Shown: piece by piece, positions 46,977-57,710 of the stretch
Position numbering within the stretch: position 1 is the stretch's first letter
Layout of the letters: each line of letters starts with the position of its first letter
NCBI GenBank assembly: GCA_009786535.1
Contig: WQRX01000006.1
Coordinates: 21,885 to 85,884 of the forward strand
Length of the DNA stretch: 64,000 bases
Source of the DNA: Defluviitaleaceae bacterium
GTDB lineage: Bacteria > Bacillota > Clostridia > Lachnospirales > WQUN01
Direction: 5' to 3'
Program-made: the position numbers and the translations under genes
Notes under the pieces: generated by a model
Seen by the model: the letters and a program-made list of their open reading frames with translations, nothing else
Told to the model about the DNA's origin: nothing
The model's database searches: none

Positions 46977-47719
46977 AGGGTTAAAATGTCAGGTTCGCCG
47001 TCGGTAATCAGCACAGTGTTTTCATAGTGGGCAGAAAACTTGCCGTCTTTTGTTACCACGGTCCATGTATCCATATGCGTATCCAACTCGTCTGTCCCCA
47101 CATTTATCATGGGTTCGATGGCTAGCGTCATACCTTTCTGCAACCGCGGTCCGCGGTTTTTTTGCCTCGTGTGGGGGATAGACGGGTCCTCATGCACAAC
47201 GCGCCCTATCCCATGCCCGCACCAATCTTTTACTACGAAAAAACCATTGCCTATAGCATAATCCTCAATTGCCGCGCCAATTTCGTGCAGGTGGCACCCC
47301 GCGCGGGCAACCTTCATTGCTTCAAAAAAACTTTGCCGGGTTACTTCCAGCAAACGCTGATGCCTCTCCGAAATCGTGCCCACTGCGTGGGTACGCGCCG
47401 CATCTCCATGGAAACGCTTCACACAAACGCCGATATCAATACTCACAATATCGCCGTTTTTTAGCTTTCGTAAACCAGGAACTCCATGGATAACCTGTTC
47501 ATTTACGCTGGTGCATATCGCGGCGGGGAAGCCCCGATACCCCAAAAACGATGGCGTTGCACCCTGTGATTCTATGAACCTTATCGCAATCTCATTCAAT
47601 TCCCCCGTAGTAATACCGGGGCGAATATGCGTAGCAAGCAGGTCGTGTGTGTCGCGGCAAATCCTTCCGGCCTGCCGCATAATAGAGATTTGCTCGTCGT
47701 TTTTTATAAATATCCCCAT
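46973..47719 (-). CDS. map: Methionine aminopeptidase, type I
   Basis: A 248-residue enzyme that removes the initiator methionine. Metal ligands lie in SIDIGVCVKRFHGDAARTH, GHGIGRVVHEDP, LAIEPMINVG and YENTVLIT. Normally adk precedes it in this operon; here it follows secY after six bases with no adk. Confidence 0.97.
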   Translation of the reverse strand: MGIFIKNDEQISIMRQAGRICRDTHDLLATHIRPGITTGELNEIAIRFIESQGATPSFLGYRGFPAAICTSVNEQVIHGVPGLRKLKNGDIVSIDIGVCVKRFHGDAARTHAVGTISERHQRLLEVTRQSFFEAMKVARAGCHLHEIGAAIEDYAIGNGFFVVKDWCGHGIGRVVHEDPSIPHTRQKNRGPRLQKGMTLAIEPMINVGTDELDTHMDTWTVVTKDGKFSAHYENTVLITDGEPDILTL

Positions 47720-47725
47720 GCTTGC

Positions 47726-49069
47726 CTAGCTAAGAAAACCCTTGTAATGGCGCATGAGCAACTGGCTCTCCAACTGCTTGACAAATTCTAACGCTACACC
47801 AATTACGATTAGAATAGTAGTCCCGCCAAAACCAATGGGTACGGCGGTAAACCAGTCGAGCAAAATAGGGGTAAGTGCAATCAGCGCATAGAAGCATGAA
47901 CCTATCCAGCTTAACCGCTTAACCGTAGCCGCGATATAATCGCTGGTGGGCTTGCCGGGGCGAATACCCGGGATAAAGCCGCCGTTCTTCTTCATATTTT
48001 CCGCCATTTCCACAGGATTCACCGCAAAGGATGTGTAGAAATGGGTGAAGGCAAAAATGAGTACCATATACATCAGCACACCAAATGGGTGTATGGGAAG
48101 CGCAGCGCCTTGGTCGGTAAAGTTTAACCACCGTACCACCGTACCCAGCCCTTCGTTGCCGAAAAAGCCATGTATCTGTGCGGGGAAGTGCATAATCGAA
48201 ACGGCAAAAATGATGGGAAGTACGCCTGCGATGTTTACTTTCAATGGAATGTGGCTTTGGCTTTTTACACCCGTACCGCTACGCCCGCCAGCGGCGGCAC
48301 GCGCATTTTGCACGGGAATGCGCCGTTCACCCTCATGCACCAACACAACAAACGCGATAATAAATGCGAATACCAGCAACACAACCACCAATTGCAACGC
48401 GCCCATAAACACACCCGTTGCCGGGTCGGTTGCCATGCCCCACAAGCCTAAAATTCCGTTGGGCAAACCCGCCAAAATATTAGCAAAAATCAAAAACGAT
48501 GCACCACTGCCAATTCCTTTTTCTGTTAGCAACTCCGCCAACCACATAATAAAAATTGTACCCGTTGTCATTGCCACAGTAGCAGTGACATACACCAGCA
48601 TATTCTGGTGTTCGAGGCGGAACATGTTCCACCCATCGCCTACGCCGGGCGGCCAGTTCGTGTACGAAAACACTGTACCCGCCGCCTGCAGTACCGCAAA
48701 GCCTACCGCCAAATAACGCGTAATTTGACCAATTTTTTTACGTCCATCTTCCCCGTCTTTTTGCATTTGCGAAATTGCGGGAATCGCATACGTAAGCAAC
48801 TGCATGATAATCGAAGCGGTAATGTAAGGCGCAATACCCATAGCAAATACCGAGAAATGCCCGCCGCCCATAATCAGCGAGATAAACGTCGCACCTTGAG
48901 TTGCGGCTTGCCCCTCCGCGGGGAAGCGCCACAGATACAAGCTATCTAAATCAATACCCGGCAACGGCACAACCGAACCGATACGATAAATAAACAGCAA
49001 CAAGAAGATGAAAAGCAACTTCCTGCGTATATCCGTAACACGCCAAGCATTTATAAAAATTTTAAACAA
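47726..49069 (-). CDS. secY: Preprotein translocase subunit SecY
   Basis: A 447-residue ten-helix channel protein. Recognisable are IYRIGSVVPLPGID, MGIAPYITASIIMQLLT and the cytoplasmic SQSHIPLKVNIAGVLPIIFA. Length is normal. Exports the lipoproteins and SLH-like protein found in this window. Confidence 0.97.
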   Translation of the reverse strand: MFKIFINAWRVTDIRRKLLFIFLLLFIYRIGSVVPLPGIDLDSLYLWRFPAEGQAATQGATFISLIMGGGHFSVFAMGIAPYITASIIMQLLTYAIPAISQMQKDGEDGRKKIGQITRYLAVGFAVLQAAGTVFSYTNWPPGVGDGWNMFRLEHQNMLVYVTATVAMTTGTIFIMWLAELLTEKGIGSGASFLIFANILAGLPNGILGLWGMATDPATGVFMGALQLVVVLLVFAFIIAFVVLVHEGERRIPVQNARAAAGGRSGTGVKSQSHIPLKVNIAGVLPIIFAVSIMHFPAQIHGFFGNEGLGTVVRWLNFTDQGAALPIHPFGVLMYMVLIFAFTHFYTSFAVNPVEMAENMKKNGGFIPGIRPGKPTSDYIAATVKRLSWIGSCFYALIALTPILLDWFTAVPIGFGGTTILIVIGVALEFVKQLESQLLMRHYKGFLS

Positions 49070-49075
49070 TTAAAC

Positions 49076-49537
49076 TCACGCCTTTTTCACGTAACGGGAA
49101 ACTACTTCCGCTTTCCCGCCCGCGGCATTAATTTTTTCTTCGGCAGACTTGCTAAACAGGTTTACCTTTACCGTTAATTTCTTTTTCAAATCGCCGTTGC
49201 CCAGAATCTTTACCCCATCACGCGGGTTAGAAACAAGACCTTTTTGTTTAAGCGCCGTAATATCAACCACTGCGCCGTCATCAAAAACATTTAACAACGA
49301 TACGTTAATTGCTACAATTTCTTTCGTATTACGGCAACTAAAGCCGCGCTTGGGTAAACGGCGATACAAAGGCATTTGTCCGCCTTCAAAGCCCACCTTG
49401 CCACCGCTGCCCGAACGAGAACGCTGCCCTTTATGACCGCGCCCCGATGTTTTACCGTTACCGGAGCCATGTCCGCGCCCACGACGCCAATCTCTCGTGG
49501 TTGACCCTTCAGCGGGTTTGGTTTCTCCCAATCTCAT
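49076..49537 (-). CDS. rplO: 50S ribosomal protein L15
   Basis: A 153-residue L15 with the glycine-rich [20 protein letters not shown] segment and the C-terminal [20 protein letters not shown]. Start overlaps the L30 stop by four bases. Confidence 0.97.
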   Translation of the reverse strand: MRLGETKPAEGSTTRDWRRGRGHGSGNGKTSGRGHKGQRSRSGSGGKVGFEGGQMPLYRRLPKRGFSCRNTKEIVAINVSLLNVFDDGAVVDITALKQKGLVSNPRDGVKILGNGDLKKKLTVKVNLFSKSAEEKINAAGGKAEVVSRYVKKA

Positions 49538-49899
49538 GCGGATGCCTCCTTCTTCGTTTTCTTAGGTGCAGCGGGTTTTACCTCTTTTTTTACTGCGGGC
49601 TTGGCAGGTTTTGCTTCCGCTTTTGCCTTTGCAGGTTTTTCGGCAGCAGGTTTAACCGCCGACTTCGCCGTAGGTGCGGATTTTGCTGCCTTTACAGGTT
49701 TAGCCGCCGCTTTTGTTTCTGCGCTTTCTTCCACTTTTAACAGATACTTGATTTGATGCAACATGCCGCGAATGGCAGGGTTGTCTTTTTGTATAACAGA
49801 AGCACCCAGCTTACGCAAGCCCAATGCTTGCACTGTAAGCCTGTGCTTGGGTTTGCACCCAATAGGAGAGCGCACCAGCGTAATTTTTAAATCAGCCAT
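49534..49899 (-). CDS. rpmD: 50S ribosomal protein L30 with long Lys/Ala/Pro tail
   Basis: A 121-residue protein. Residues 1-57 are a complete L30 ([19 protein letters not shown]). The next 60 or so are low-complexity Ala/Lys/Pro repeats ([24 protein letters not shown]), about doubling the normal length. The tail is in frame up to a normal stop and could bind RNA. Start chosen at MADLK, six codons inside the open frame; it overlaps rpsE by eight bases. Confidence 0.93.
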   Translation of the reverse strand: MADLKITLVRSPIGCKPKHRLTVQALGLRKLGASVIQKDNPAIRGMLHQIKYLLKVEESAETKAAAKPVKAAKSAPTAKSAVKPAAEKPAKAKAEAKPAKPAVKKEVKPAAPKKTKKEASA

Positions 49900-50401
49900 T
49901 ACCCTGTACCTCCTCAACCGATTTTCCGCGCAAACGTGCCACTTCGGAAGGGGTTTTCATACGTGCAAGCCCTTCCAATGTTGCTTTAACCACGTTGTGC
50001 TTGTTATTAGAACCAATAGACTTAGTAACGATATTGCGGATACCCGCAAGCTCCAGCACGGCACGCATTGCGCCGCCTGCGATAATACCCGTACCTTCGG
50101 GAGCGGGGCGCATAAGCACCTTTGCCGCACCAAAATGCCCCATAATTTCATGGTACAGGCTTGCGTTTTCGTTCGATTCGAAGAACATCATATTCTTCTT
50201 CGCGTCTTCTTTCCCTTTGCGAATTGCTTCGGGAATTTCATTCGCTTTACCCAAACCTGCACCTACGTGACCGTTTTCATCGCCTACGATTACTAACGCG
50301 GCAAAACGGAACACACGACCGCCTTTAACTACACGAGTTACGCGGTTAATAGCTACTACGCGGTCTTTAAGGTCTAAACTGTTTGCGTCTATTTTTTTCA
50401 T
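49892..50401 (-). CDS. rpsE: 30S ribosomal protein S5
   Basis: A 169-residue S5 with [20 protein letters not shown] and [20 protein letters not shown], standard. Confidence 0.97.
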   Translation of the reverse strand: MKKIDANSLDLKDRVVAINRVTRVVKGGRVFRFAALVIVGDENGHVGAGLGKANEIPEAIRKGKEDAKKNMMFFESNENASLYHEIMGHFGAAKVLMRPAPEGTGIIAGGAMRAVLELAGIRNIVTKSIGSNNKHNVVKATLEGLARMKTPSEVARLRGKSVEEVQGNG

Positions 50402-50475
50402 ATTTTTCTCCTTCGATGAAGTCTTTCACCGTTGCACGGATTAACTTCAACCTATCTACTTCCAGTGTGTAAAAG

Positions 50476-50850
50476 CTAGAACTTTAACCCAGCTTCGCGA
50501 GCGGCATCTGCAAGTGCTTTTACCCTGCCATGGTATACATACCCCGCGCGGTCAAATACTACGTCTTCAATGCCTTTTGCCATGGCTTTTTTCGCTACGC
50601 TTAAACCCACGGCTTTCGCGGCATCTAAATTAGATTTAGAATCAAGCTTAGCCTCTTTCACTAACGATGCATCCATGGTAGAAGCGCTCGCAAGTGTATG
50701 CCCTGCAACATCATCTATCACTTGCGCATAGATGTATTTGTTAGATTTGAACACCGACAAACGCGGGCGAGCCGCTGTGCCAGATAAATGACGGCGCATT
50801 TTATGGTGCCGTTTACGCCGCGCGACCGCGCGAGAAGGTTTGTTTATCAT
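50476..50850 (-). CDS. rplR: 50S ribosomal protein L18
   Basis: A 124-residue L18: [20 protein letters not shown] and [20 protein letters not shown]. Binds 5S rRNA. The 74-base gap to rpsE is the largest in this stretch and holds no gene. Confidence 0.97.
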   Translation of the reverse strand: MINKPSRAVARRKRHHKMRRHLSGTAARPRLSVFKSNKYIYAQVIDDVAGHTLASASTMDASLVKEAKLDSKSNLDAAKAVGLSVAKKAMAKGIEDVVFDRAGYVYHGRVKALADAAREAGLKF

Positions 50851-50861
50851 TGTGCGCCTCC

Positions 50862-51404
50862 CTATTTCTTACCGGATTTACCGGCTTTGCGCCTAATGCG
50901 CTCGGTTTCATATTTAATCCCTTTCCCTTTGAAGGGTTCGGGGGGTCTTTTAAAACGAATATTCGCAGCGTACTGACCCACCTTTTCCTTGTCAATACCC
51001 GTGATAATGATTTTGTTTTGCCCATCGCAAACGGACTCAACCCCTGCGGGGTCTTCCATCACAACGGGATGCGAGTAACCCAGCGTAAGCGTTAGTTTAT
51101 TGCCTTGCTTTGCCGCACGATAACCTGTACCGTTAATTTCCAAACGTTTTTCATACCCTTGTGTAACGCCAACCACCATATTGTTGATGAGCGTGCGCGT
51201 AAGCCCATGCAGGGCTTTGTTCCGTTTTAAATCATTGGGGCGCGTAATTACTAACTGCCCGTCTTCCTGTGCGATGTTCATGCTTTCGGAAAGTTTGCGC
51301 GTAAGCGTACCCTTGGGACCTGTTACCTTTAACGTGTTATCTTCCGACAGTTCAATTTTAACGCCTGCGGGTATAGCAACGGGGAGTTTTCCAATCCGTG
51401 ACAT
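50862..51404 (-). CDS. rplF: 50S ribosomal protein L6
   Basis: A 180-residue L6 starting [18 protein letters not shown] and containing [17 protein letters not shown]; the start after four leading codons is the family start. Confidence 0.97.
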   Translation of the reverse strand: MSRIGKLPVAIPAGVKIELSEDNTLKVTGPKGTLTRKLSESMNIAQEDGQLVITRPNDLKRNKALHGLTRTLINNMVVGVTQGYEKRLEINGTGYRAAKQGNKLTLTLGYSHPVVMEDPAGVESVCDGQNKIIITGIDKEKVGQYAANIRFKRPPEPFKGKGIKYETERIRRKAGKSGKK

Positions 51405-51476
51405 GGTCTGCACCACCTTTCATATTTTTTTAATGCACTTCATTCACCGCAAGCGATGCGGATGCGTTCTAATGTT

Positions 51477-51875
51477 TTACCAAACGTAAGCGATAACCTC
51501 GCCGCCAACGCCCTGTGTACGTGCTTCGCGGTCGGTTAAAATACCCTTGTTGGTTGAAACAATGGCACAGCCCAAACCATTAAGCACCCTTGGCAGGTCC
51601 TCGCAACTGGCATATACGCGCAACCCTGGTTTAGAAATACGCTTAATACCCGCAATTACTTTCTCATGCTTGGTCCGACCGTATTTTAACGTAATACGCA
51701 TGGTTTGCTTTACGCCATCCTTTAATATTTCATAACCTTTGAGGTATCCCTCTCGCACTAAAATATTGGCGATATCCACCTTCATTTTAGACGACGGAAC
51801 TTCAACGATTGTATGCCTGGCCGATGTTGCATTACGGATTCTGGTGAGCATATCCGCGATAGGGTCTGATAACAT
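51477..51875 (-). CDS. rpsH: 30S ribosomal protein S8
   Basis: A 132-residue S8: [18 protein letters not shown] and the end [20 protein letters not shown]. Known translational repressor of spc operons in bacteria. Confidence 0.97.
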   Translation of the reverse strand: MLSDPIADMLTRIRNATSARHTIVEVPSSKMKVDIANILVREGYLKGYEILKDGVKQTMRITLKYGRTKHEKVIAGIKRISKPGLRVYASCEDLPRVLNGLGCAIVSTNKGILTDREARTQGVGGEVIAYVW

Positions 51876-51938
51876 GTTAGCCCCTCCTATTCAATGAATT
51901 CCTTATTAGGTTTGCTAGTTTCGCTTCGCGAAAAAGCA

Positions 51939-52124
51939 CTACCAACTAGCCTTACGCACTCCTGGGATTTGCCCTTTATAGGCCAATTCGCGGAAGCAAA
52001 TACGGCAAATACCGTATTTACGTAACGTTGCGTGAGGGCGACCGCAAATATTACAACGGTTATAAGCCCGAACGGCGAACTTGGGGGTTTTTCTTGATTT
52101 TAATACTAACGCTTTCTTAGCCAT
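51939..52124 (-). CDS. rpsN: 30S ribosomal protein S14, zinc-binding type
   Basis: A 61-residue type Z S14 with [20 protein letters not shown] holding zinc, and the end [11 protein letters not shown]. Confidence 0.98.
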   Translation of the reverse strand: MAKKALVLKSRKTPKFAVRAYNRCNICGRPHATLRKYGICRICFRELAYKGQIPGVRKASW

Positions 52125-52141
52125 GTGTGCCTCCCGACGTT

Positions 52142-52684
52142 TTAGCTTCTGATGAAGGGCATTCCAAACAAGGAAAGCAATTCACGTGCTTCCTCATCGG
52201 TATTTGCGGTGGTAACAAAAACAACTTCCATTCCGCGCAGCTTGTCAATTTTATCAAACGAAATTTCGGGGAAGATAAGCTGCTCTTTAATGCCGAGCGT
52301 ATAATTTCCGCGCCCGTCAAATGCATCGGGGCTTACGCCGCGAAAGTCACGCACACGGGGAATGGAAACATTAATTAGACGGTCTACAAAGCTGTACATC
52401 TTTGCGCCACGCAGGGTCACTTTACAGCCGACAGGCATACCCGCACGCAATTTAAACGCAGAAATGGACTTTTTTGCTTTTGTTACAACGGGCTTTTGCC
52501 CGGTGATAACAGCCATATCGTTGGTAGCATGTTCAATAACCTTGGCGTTTTCCTTTGCTTCGCCCAAGCCCATGTTTACAACGACCTTTTCGATACGGGG
52601 TACGGCTAATTTATTTTTATAGCCGAACTTCTTCATCATGCCATCAACAATTTCTTTATTGTACTGCTCTTTTAAGCGGCTCAT
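52142..52684 (-). CDS. rplE: 50S ribosomal protein L5
   Basis: A 180-residue L5: [20 protein letters not shown], then [15 protein letters not shown]. Binds 5S rRNA with L18. Confidence 0.97.
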   Translation of the reverse strand: MSRLKEQYNKEIVDGMMKKFGYKNKLAVPRIEKVVVNMGLGEAKENAKVIEHATNDMAVITGQKPVVTKAKKSISAFKLRAGMPVGCKVTLRGAKMYSFVDRLINVSIPRVRDFRGVSPDAFDGRGNYTLGIKEQLIFPEISFDKIDKLRGMEVVFVTTANTDEEARELLSLFGMPFIRS

Positions 52685-52698
52685 AAAAATCCTCCGTT

Positions 52699-53061
52699 TT
52701 AATCAATAACTTCGCCGGTGGATTTGGCGATGCGTTGTTTTTTTACAACCCGCTTGCCGTTTTCCTCGGTCACTTCAACTTTATAACCCAAGCGGGTGGG
52801 CTTGCCCTTGTGCAAATACATTACATTGGAAGCGTGAATCGGCGCTTCACGGCGGGTAATACCGCCTTGTTGATTGGCGCGGTTGGGTTTTTGATGCTTA
52901 GTTTGCATATTTAACCCTTCTACCACCACGCGCCCGTGTGAACGGTCAACCTTTAAGATTTTACCCGTGCGCGTAATTTCTTTGCCGGCGATAACTTGTA
53001 CCATGTCGCCGCGCTTTAATCTGATTTTATAGTCAATTTTAGGGGTTGGTAGTTTTGCCAT
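52699..53061 (-). CDS. rplX: 50S ribosomal protein L24
   Basis: A 120-residue L24 with the KOW segment [20 protein letters not shown] and [20 protein letters not shown]. Slightly longer than the usual 103 at the N-terminus. Confidence 0.97.
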   Translation of the reverse strand: MAKLPTPKIDYKIRLKRGDMVQVIAGKEITRTGKILKVDRSHGRVVVEGLNMQTKHQKPNRANQQGGITRREAPIHASNVMYLHKGKPTRLGYKVEVTEENGKRVVKKQRIAKSTGEVID

Positions 53062-53063
53062 AA

Positions 53064-53432
53064 TTACAGCACCTCCGGCGCAAGGGAAATGATGCGGGTG
53101 AACTGCTTTTCACGTAATTCTCTTGCCACAGGACCAAAGATACGCGTACCCCGCGGGGTTAAGTCTTCTTTAATAATTACGGCGGCGTTTTCATCAAAGC
53201 GGATGGAAGAACCATCGGGGCGGTTAAGCCCTTTTACGGTGCGAACGATTACCGCACGCACAACTTCGCCTTTTTTTACTACACCACCCGGGTTGGCGTC
53301 TTTTACTGAGGCAACAATGATGTCACCCACATTACCGTAACGCCGCTTACTTCCGCCAAGCACACGAATGCACATAAGTTCCTTTGCACCCGAATTATCT
53401 GCGGCGTTTAGGCGTGTTTGTTGTTGTATCAT
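53064..53432 (-). CDS. rplN: 50S ribosomal protein L14
   Basis: A 122-residue L14, [20 protein letters not shown], ending [12 protein letters not shown]; standard. Confidence 0.98.
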   Translation of the reverse strand: MIQQQTRLNAADNSGAKELMCIRVLGGSKRRYGNVGDIIVASVKDANPGGVVKKGEVVRAVIVRTVKGLNRPDGSSIRFDENAAVIIKEDLTPRGTRIFGPVARELREKQFTRIISLAPEVL

Positions 53433-53443
53433 GGTTGCTCCTC

Positions 53444-53713
53444 CTACTTCGCCTTCTCGAGAATATTTACAAGACGCCAGCGCTTTTCCTTGGAGAGGGG
53501 GCGTGTCTCCATAACCCGCACTCTATCGCCAACACCGCAGGTATTTTCCTCGTCGTGGGCTTTTAACTTGTAGGTACGCTTAACAATTTTGCCAATTACA
53601 GGATGGCGTACGCGATTTTCTACGGCCACTACGATGGTTTTGTCCATTTTATCGCTTACCACGCGACCGACACGGGTCTTACGCAGGTTGCGTTCGCTTT
53701 GCGTTGTTTGCAT
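53444..53713 (-). CDS. rpsQ: 30S ribosomal protein S17
   Basis: An 89-residue S17: [20 protein letters not shown] and [20 protein letters not shown]. Confidence 0.97.
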   Translation of the reverse strand: MQTTQSERNLRKTRVGRVVSDKMDKTIVVAVENRVRHPVIGKIVKRTYKLKAHDEENTCGVGDRVRVMETRPLSKEKRWRLVNILEKAK

Positions 53714-53716
53714 GTG

Positions 53717-53992
53717 CTACCTCCCACCCTTAGCCGACGCAAGTCGGTTGCGTTTTGCTTTCCTGCACGCGCGCGTAGGTTGCTCGCCGTTTGACCACCC
53801 GCGTTTTGAAATTGCCGTAAGGATACGAGCAATGTTTTTGCGCACTTCGTTGATGCGCGCCGTGTTATCTAATTGGTTTGTCGCGTTTTGGAAGCGCAGG
53901 TTAAACAATTCTTTCTTTGTGTTCACCAATTCAACATTTAGCTCTTCCACGGATTTATCGTCAAGGGATTTTAAGAATTTCGTTGATTTCAT
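53717..53992 (-). CDS. rpmC: 50S ribosomal protein L29
   Basis: A 91-residue L29; the core ends near 68 ([20 protein letters not shown]), and about 23 basic residues ([20 protein letters not shown]) extend it. Exit-tunnel protein, docking site for SRP and trigger factor. Confidence 0.95.
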   Translation of the reverse strand: MKSTKFLKSLDDKSVEELNVELVNTKKELFNLRFQNATNQLDNTARINEVRKNIARILTAISKRGWSNGEQPTRACRKAKRNRLASAKGGR

Positions 53993-54005
53993 TTACATAC
54001 CCTCC

Positions 54006-54479
54006 TTACGAGCTTGAAGCCATTGCTTTGGCGGCTTCGGCTTCGGTCTCGGCGGCTTGCGCCGCTTTTTGCTCTGCCTTGGAGATGATTTTGCATTTAA
54101 TGGGTAACTTATAAGCAGCGAGCTTCATTGCTTTGCGGCAAACTTCGTCGTCTGCCCCAGCAATTTCGAACATGACGCGCCCCGGCTTTACAACGGCCAC
54201 CCAATATTCGGGCGAACCTTTACCAGAACCCATCCGCGTTTCCGCAGGTTTTTGCGTTACGGGTTTATCGGGGAAAATTTTAATCCACACTTTACCGCCG
54301 CGCTTCATGGTACGGTTCATAACGATACGCGCCGCTTCAATTTGGTTAGCGGTTATCCAGCAAGGTTCTGTTGCCACTAAACCATATTCACCATAGGTGA
54401 TAGTGTTACCGCGCAGCGCCTTTCCGGTCATTCTGCCGCGGAATTGTTTGCGTCTTTTTACCCTTTTTGGCATCAGCAT
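54006..54479 (-). CDS. rplP: 50S ribosomal protein L16
   Basis: A 157-residue L16 starting [20 protein letters not shown] with an Ala/Glu-rich tail of about 15 residues. The start lies 74 bases inside the end of rpsC. Confidence 0.97.
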   Translation of the reverse strand: MLMPKRVKRRKQFRGRMTGKALRGNTITYGEYGLVATEPCWITANQIEAARIVMNRTMKRGGKVWIKIFPDKPVTQKPAETRMGSGKGSPEYWVAVVKPGRVMFEIAGADDEVCRKAMKLAAYKLPIKCKIISKAEQKAAQAAETEAEAAKAMASSS

Positions 54480-55140
54480 ATTCGCTTGCTCCTTCCCTTC
54501 TACCTGGCGCTTGACCCGGAAGGACTTCGCCTTTGTAAATCCATGTTTTTACACCAATCTTACCGTACGCGGTGTTCGCCTCGGCAAAACCGTAGTCTAT
54601 TTCCGCACGCAATGTTTGCAGTGGAATTGTACCTTCGTGATAATGTTCATCTCTTGCAATTTCCGCGCCGCCCAGGCGACCTGCCACCGCGGTTTTAATC
54701 CCTTTCGCTCCCATTTTCATGGTGCGCGTCATGGCCTGCTTCATTGCACGGCGGTAGGTTACGCGGTTTTCAAGGTCTTTTGCAATGGTTTCCGCCACAA
54801 GTTGAGAATTTAGCTCGGGGCGTTTAATTTCTTGAATGGCAACGTCTGCTTTTTGCTCGGTCATTTTTTGGATTTCTGCCGTCAAATCAGCGATGGCTTG
54901 CCCATTGCGCCCAATGATTACACCCGGCGAAGCGGTGTGAATAATCACCTTAATATTCGACGTAGTCCGCTTTATTTCGATGCGTGAAATTTTTGCCGCA
55001 TAGAGCTTGTCTTTGATATATTTGCGCAACTTATGGTCTTCCAACAGAAACTTAGCAAAGTCTTTTTCCGCATACCATACAGAGTCCCATTCTTTGGTTA
55101 TCCCAAGGCGTAAGCCGTGGGGATTTACTTTTTGACCCAT
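54406..55140 (-). CDS. rpsC: 30S ribosomal protein S3 with extended C-terminus
   Basis: A 244-residue S3: [20 protein letters not shown], the KH motif [10 protein letters not shown] and [18 protein letters not shown]. The common S3 end is near 218; the last 25 or so residues ([20 protein letters not shown]) are encoded over the start of rplP, a 74-base overlap. Confidence 0.96.
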   Translation of the reverse strand: MGQKVNPHGLRLGITKEWDSVWYAEKDFAKFLLEDHKLRKYIKDKLYAAKISRIEIKRTTSNIKVIIHTASPGVIIGRNGQAIADLTAEIQKMTEQKADVAIQEIKRPELNSQLVAETIAKDLENRVTYRRAMKQAMTRTMKMGAKGIKTAVAGRLGGAEIARDEHYHEGTIPLQTLRAEIDYGFAEANTAYGKIGVKTWIYKGEVLPGQAPGRREGASEYADAKKGKKTQTIPRQNDRKGAAR

Positions 55141-55143
55141 GCG

Positions 55144-55542
55144 TTAACTCCCCTTTTTCTCATTAAGAATAATCGTGATGTGACTTGTTTTTTTGTTGAT
55201 GCGGTATGCGCGACCTTTTGCACGAGGCTGAATACGCTTCATCGTAGGGCCTTGGTTGGCAATCACCTCTTCAACAAACAGCTCATCGGGGTCCATGGAA
55301 TGGTTTTCCTGCGCGTTTGCCACAGCGGATTTTAACACTTTAGCAGCAAGATACGCGCCGTAACGCGGGTTGTACTTTAAAATAGCTTCCGCAACTTGCA
55401 CGGGCTTACCCTTAATTTGCTCAAGCACAATGCGTGCCTTTGTGTCGGAAATGCGGGCGAACATGTGGTGCGCGTGCGGACGCTTCTCGCGATTTTCCTT
55501 GTTCCGTTCAGCCTTATACTGGCTGCGTGAACCTTTTGCCAT
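55144..55542 (-). CDS. rplV: 50S ribosomal protein L22
   Basis: A 132-residue L22: DTKARIVLEQIKGKPVQVAE and the loop MKRIQPRAKGRAYRINKKTS. Lines the tunnel. Confidence 0.97.
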   Translation of the reverse strand: MAKGSRSQYKAERNKENREKRPHAHHMFARISDTKARIVLEQIKGKPVQVAEAILKYNPRYGAYLAAKVLKSAVANAQENHSMDPDELFVEEVIANQGPTMKRIQPRAKGRAYRINKKTSHITIILNEKKGS

Positions 55543-55556
55543 GATATAGGCCTCCT

Positions 55557-55841
55557 TTACTTAACGCGAGAGCGTTTTTCTGCGTCTTTGCCGTGCCCGC
55601 GATAGGTGCGGGTGGAAGCAAATTCACCTAACTTATGACCTACCATATCTTCGGTTACATACACAGGTACGTGTTTGCGCCCGTCATGTACCGCAATAGT
55701 TAAGCCAATCATTTCGGGGAAAATCGTAGAGCGGCGTGACCATGTTTTGATAACGGCTTTGGTTGACTGATTCGCCATTGCGTCTACTTTTTTCAATAGG
55801 TGGGCATCTGCGAAAGGCCCTTTCTTTAATGAACGTCCCAT
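55557..55841 (-). CDS. rpsS: 30S ribosomal protein S19
   Basis: A 94-residue S19: [20 protein letters not shown] and [20 protein letters not shown]. Confidence 0.98.
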   Translation of the reverse strand: MGRSLKKGPFADAHLLKKVDAMANQSTKAVIKTWSRRSTIFPEMIGLTIAVHDGRKHVPVYVTEDMVGHKLGEFASTRTYRGHGKDAEKRSRVK

Positions 55842-55853
55842 GCCGATAACCTC

Positions 55854-56687
55854 CTACTTCTTGCCGCGCTTGCGCACGATATATTTGTTGGTTTGTTTGT
55901 TTTTCTTACGGGTTTTGTAACCGAGTGCGGGCTTGCCCCAAGGGGTAGAAGGCGATGGGCGTCCAATGGGGGCACGTCCTTCACCACCACCATGGGGGTG
56001 GTCGTTGGGGTTCATAACCGAACCACGCACTGTGGGACGAATACCCATGTGACGCTTTTTACCCGCTTTACCAATGTTGATAAGTTCGTGGTCCAAATTG
56101 CCGATTTGACCAACGGTAGCGCGGCAATTTACGGGCACAAGACGCATTTCCCCGGAAGGAAGGCGAACGGTTGCGTATTTTTCATCTTTCGCCATAAGCT
56201 GTGCTACGTTGCCCGCCGAGCGAACCAATTGCCCGCCGCGCCCCAGCTTCATTTCGATATTGTGAATTTCTGTACCCACGGGGATGCTCTTCATGGGCAA
56301 CGCATTACCCGCGCGTACCTCTGCCTCTTCGCCACTCATTAGGCTGTCGCCTACTTTTACGCCGTTGGGGGAAAGGATGTAGCGCTTTTCACCGTCGGCA
56401 TAGAATAACAGAGCTATATTGGCGGTACGGTTGGGGTCGTATTCAATGGCGGCAACCCGAGCGGGTACACCGTCCTTATTACGCTTAAAGTCGATAATGC
56501 GGTATTTAATTTTTGCCCCGCCGCCCCTGTGGCGTACCGTAATTTTACCTTGGTCGTTGCGCCCCGAATATTTCTTGAGGTGAACGGTCAGGCTCTTCTC
56601 CGGCGTTGACCTTGTGATTTCCGCGAAGTCGGAAACCGTCATCTGCCTTTGGGAAGGGGTAATTGGTCTATAGCGCTTTACACCCAT
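55854..56687 (-). CDS. rplB: 50S ribosomal protein L2
   Basis: A 277-residue L2 with [20 protein letters not shown], the peptidyl-transferase-proximal histidine segment, and [20 protein letters not shown]. Confidence 0.98.
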   Translation of the reverse strand: MGVKRYRPITPSQRQMTVSDFAEITRSTPEKSLTVHLKKYSGRNDQGKITVRHRGGGAKIKYRIIDFKRNKDGVPARVAAIEYDPNRTANIALLFYADGEKRYILSPNGVKVGDSLMSGEEAEVRAGNALPMKSIPVGTEIHNIEMKLGRGGQLVRSAGNVAQLMAKDEKYATVRLPSGEMRLVPVNCRATVGQIGNLDHELINIGKAGKKRHMGIRPTVRGSVMNPNDHPHGGGEGRAPIGRPSPSTPWGKPALGYKTRKKNKQTNKYIVRKRGKK

Positions 56688-56712
56688 GATGGATTCTCCT
56701 AACGTTTATTCC

Positions 56713-57084
56713 CTACATGCCTTGGAATACTTCAATTTCTTTACTGCCTGGGGCGAGAGTTACAATCGCCTTTTTGCGCTTTACAGTTGCGCCCGGCGCA
56801 AAGCCTCGGCGCTGTTTTCTTTTGGGTTTGCAATTCATCGTATTTACCGAGCCTACTTTTGTGCCGGAGAATAATTTTTCTACGGCGTCTTTGATTTGCG
56901 TTTTAGTGGCCTCGGGGTGTACATAAAAGGAGTAAGCGGGGCGCACGTTTTTGTCTGTCCCCGGGTCTTTACCCGCCTCTAAACGCTTTTGCTTATCGTC
57001 GTCCAAGCCATGCTCCATAAATGCCATGCTTTTCTCGGTCATTAATGGTTTTAGAAGGACGTCATAATACTCCAGCTTTGCCAT
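56713..57084 (-). CDS. rplW: 50S ribosomal protein L23 (with insert)
   Basis: A 123-residue L23, longer than the usual 95-100. An extra segment (LDDDKQKRLEAGKDPGTDKN) follows the TEKSM motif; the end RGFAPGATVKRKKAIVTLAP is standard. Its start touches the rplD stop. Confidence 0.95.
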   Translation of the reverse strand: MAKLEYYDVLLKPLMTEKSMAFMEHGLDDDKQKRLEAGKDPGTDKNVRPAYSFYVHPEATKTQIKDAVEKLFSGTKVGSVNTMNCKPKRKQRRGFAPGATVKRKKAIVTLAPGSKEIEVFQGM

Positions 57085-57704
57085 TACGCGTACACCTCCT
57101 GCATTTGCTCTACAGCTTCCTTGGTGACAACGAAGCTGTCGTATTTAAGGATATCATATACATTAATCGTATTTACGCCTGCGGTTTTAATATCGGGAAT
57201 ATTGCGGGCAGAAAGCATTACATTCGTGTTACTGCCGCTCATTACGAAAAGCGCGTTGGGCGTGTCCAACTTTTCACATACATTAACCATGGCTTTGGTT
57301 TTAACTTCCGAAAGGTTAATGCTGTCCAGAACCACCAGCTTGTCCCGCTTTACTTTATCGGTTAAAGCGGATTTAAGCGCTAAACGCTTTTGCTTTTTAT
57401 TTAATTTGATGGAAAAGTCGCGTGGCTTTGGCGCAAAAACTACACCGCCGCCCGTCCATTGCGGTGAACGGATAGAACCTTGGCGTGCGCGCCCTGTGCC
57501 CTTTTGCCTCCAAGGCTTGCGCCCGCCGCCACGCACTTCTGCGCGAGCTTTGGTGGACTTTGTGCCTTGGCGACGATTGGCAAGATATTGCACAACCGCC
57601 ATGTGTACGGCGTGGTCGTTTACCTCAACGCCGAAGATGGCATCGCTTAACTCGATTGAGCCAACGGTTTTGCCTTCGATATTTTTAACAGGTACTGTTG
57701 CCAT
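57084..57704 (-). CDS. rplD: 50S ribosomal protein L4
   Basis: A 206-residue L4: QGTKSTKARAEVRGGGRKPW and QKGTGRARQGSIRSPQWTGG. In some bacteria it represses the S10 operon. Confidence 0.98.
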   Translation of the reverse strand: MATVPVKNIEGKTVGSIELSDAIFGVEVNDHAVHMAVVQYLANRRQGTKSTKARAEVRGGGRKPWRQKGTGRARQGSIRSPQWTGGGVVFAPKPRDFSIKLNKKQKRLALKSALTDKVKRDKLVVLDSINLSEVKTKAMVNVCEKLDTPNALFVMSGSNTNVMLSARNIPDIKTAGVNTINVYDILKYDSFVVTKEAVEQMQEVYA

Positions 57705-57710
57705 AATGGT

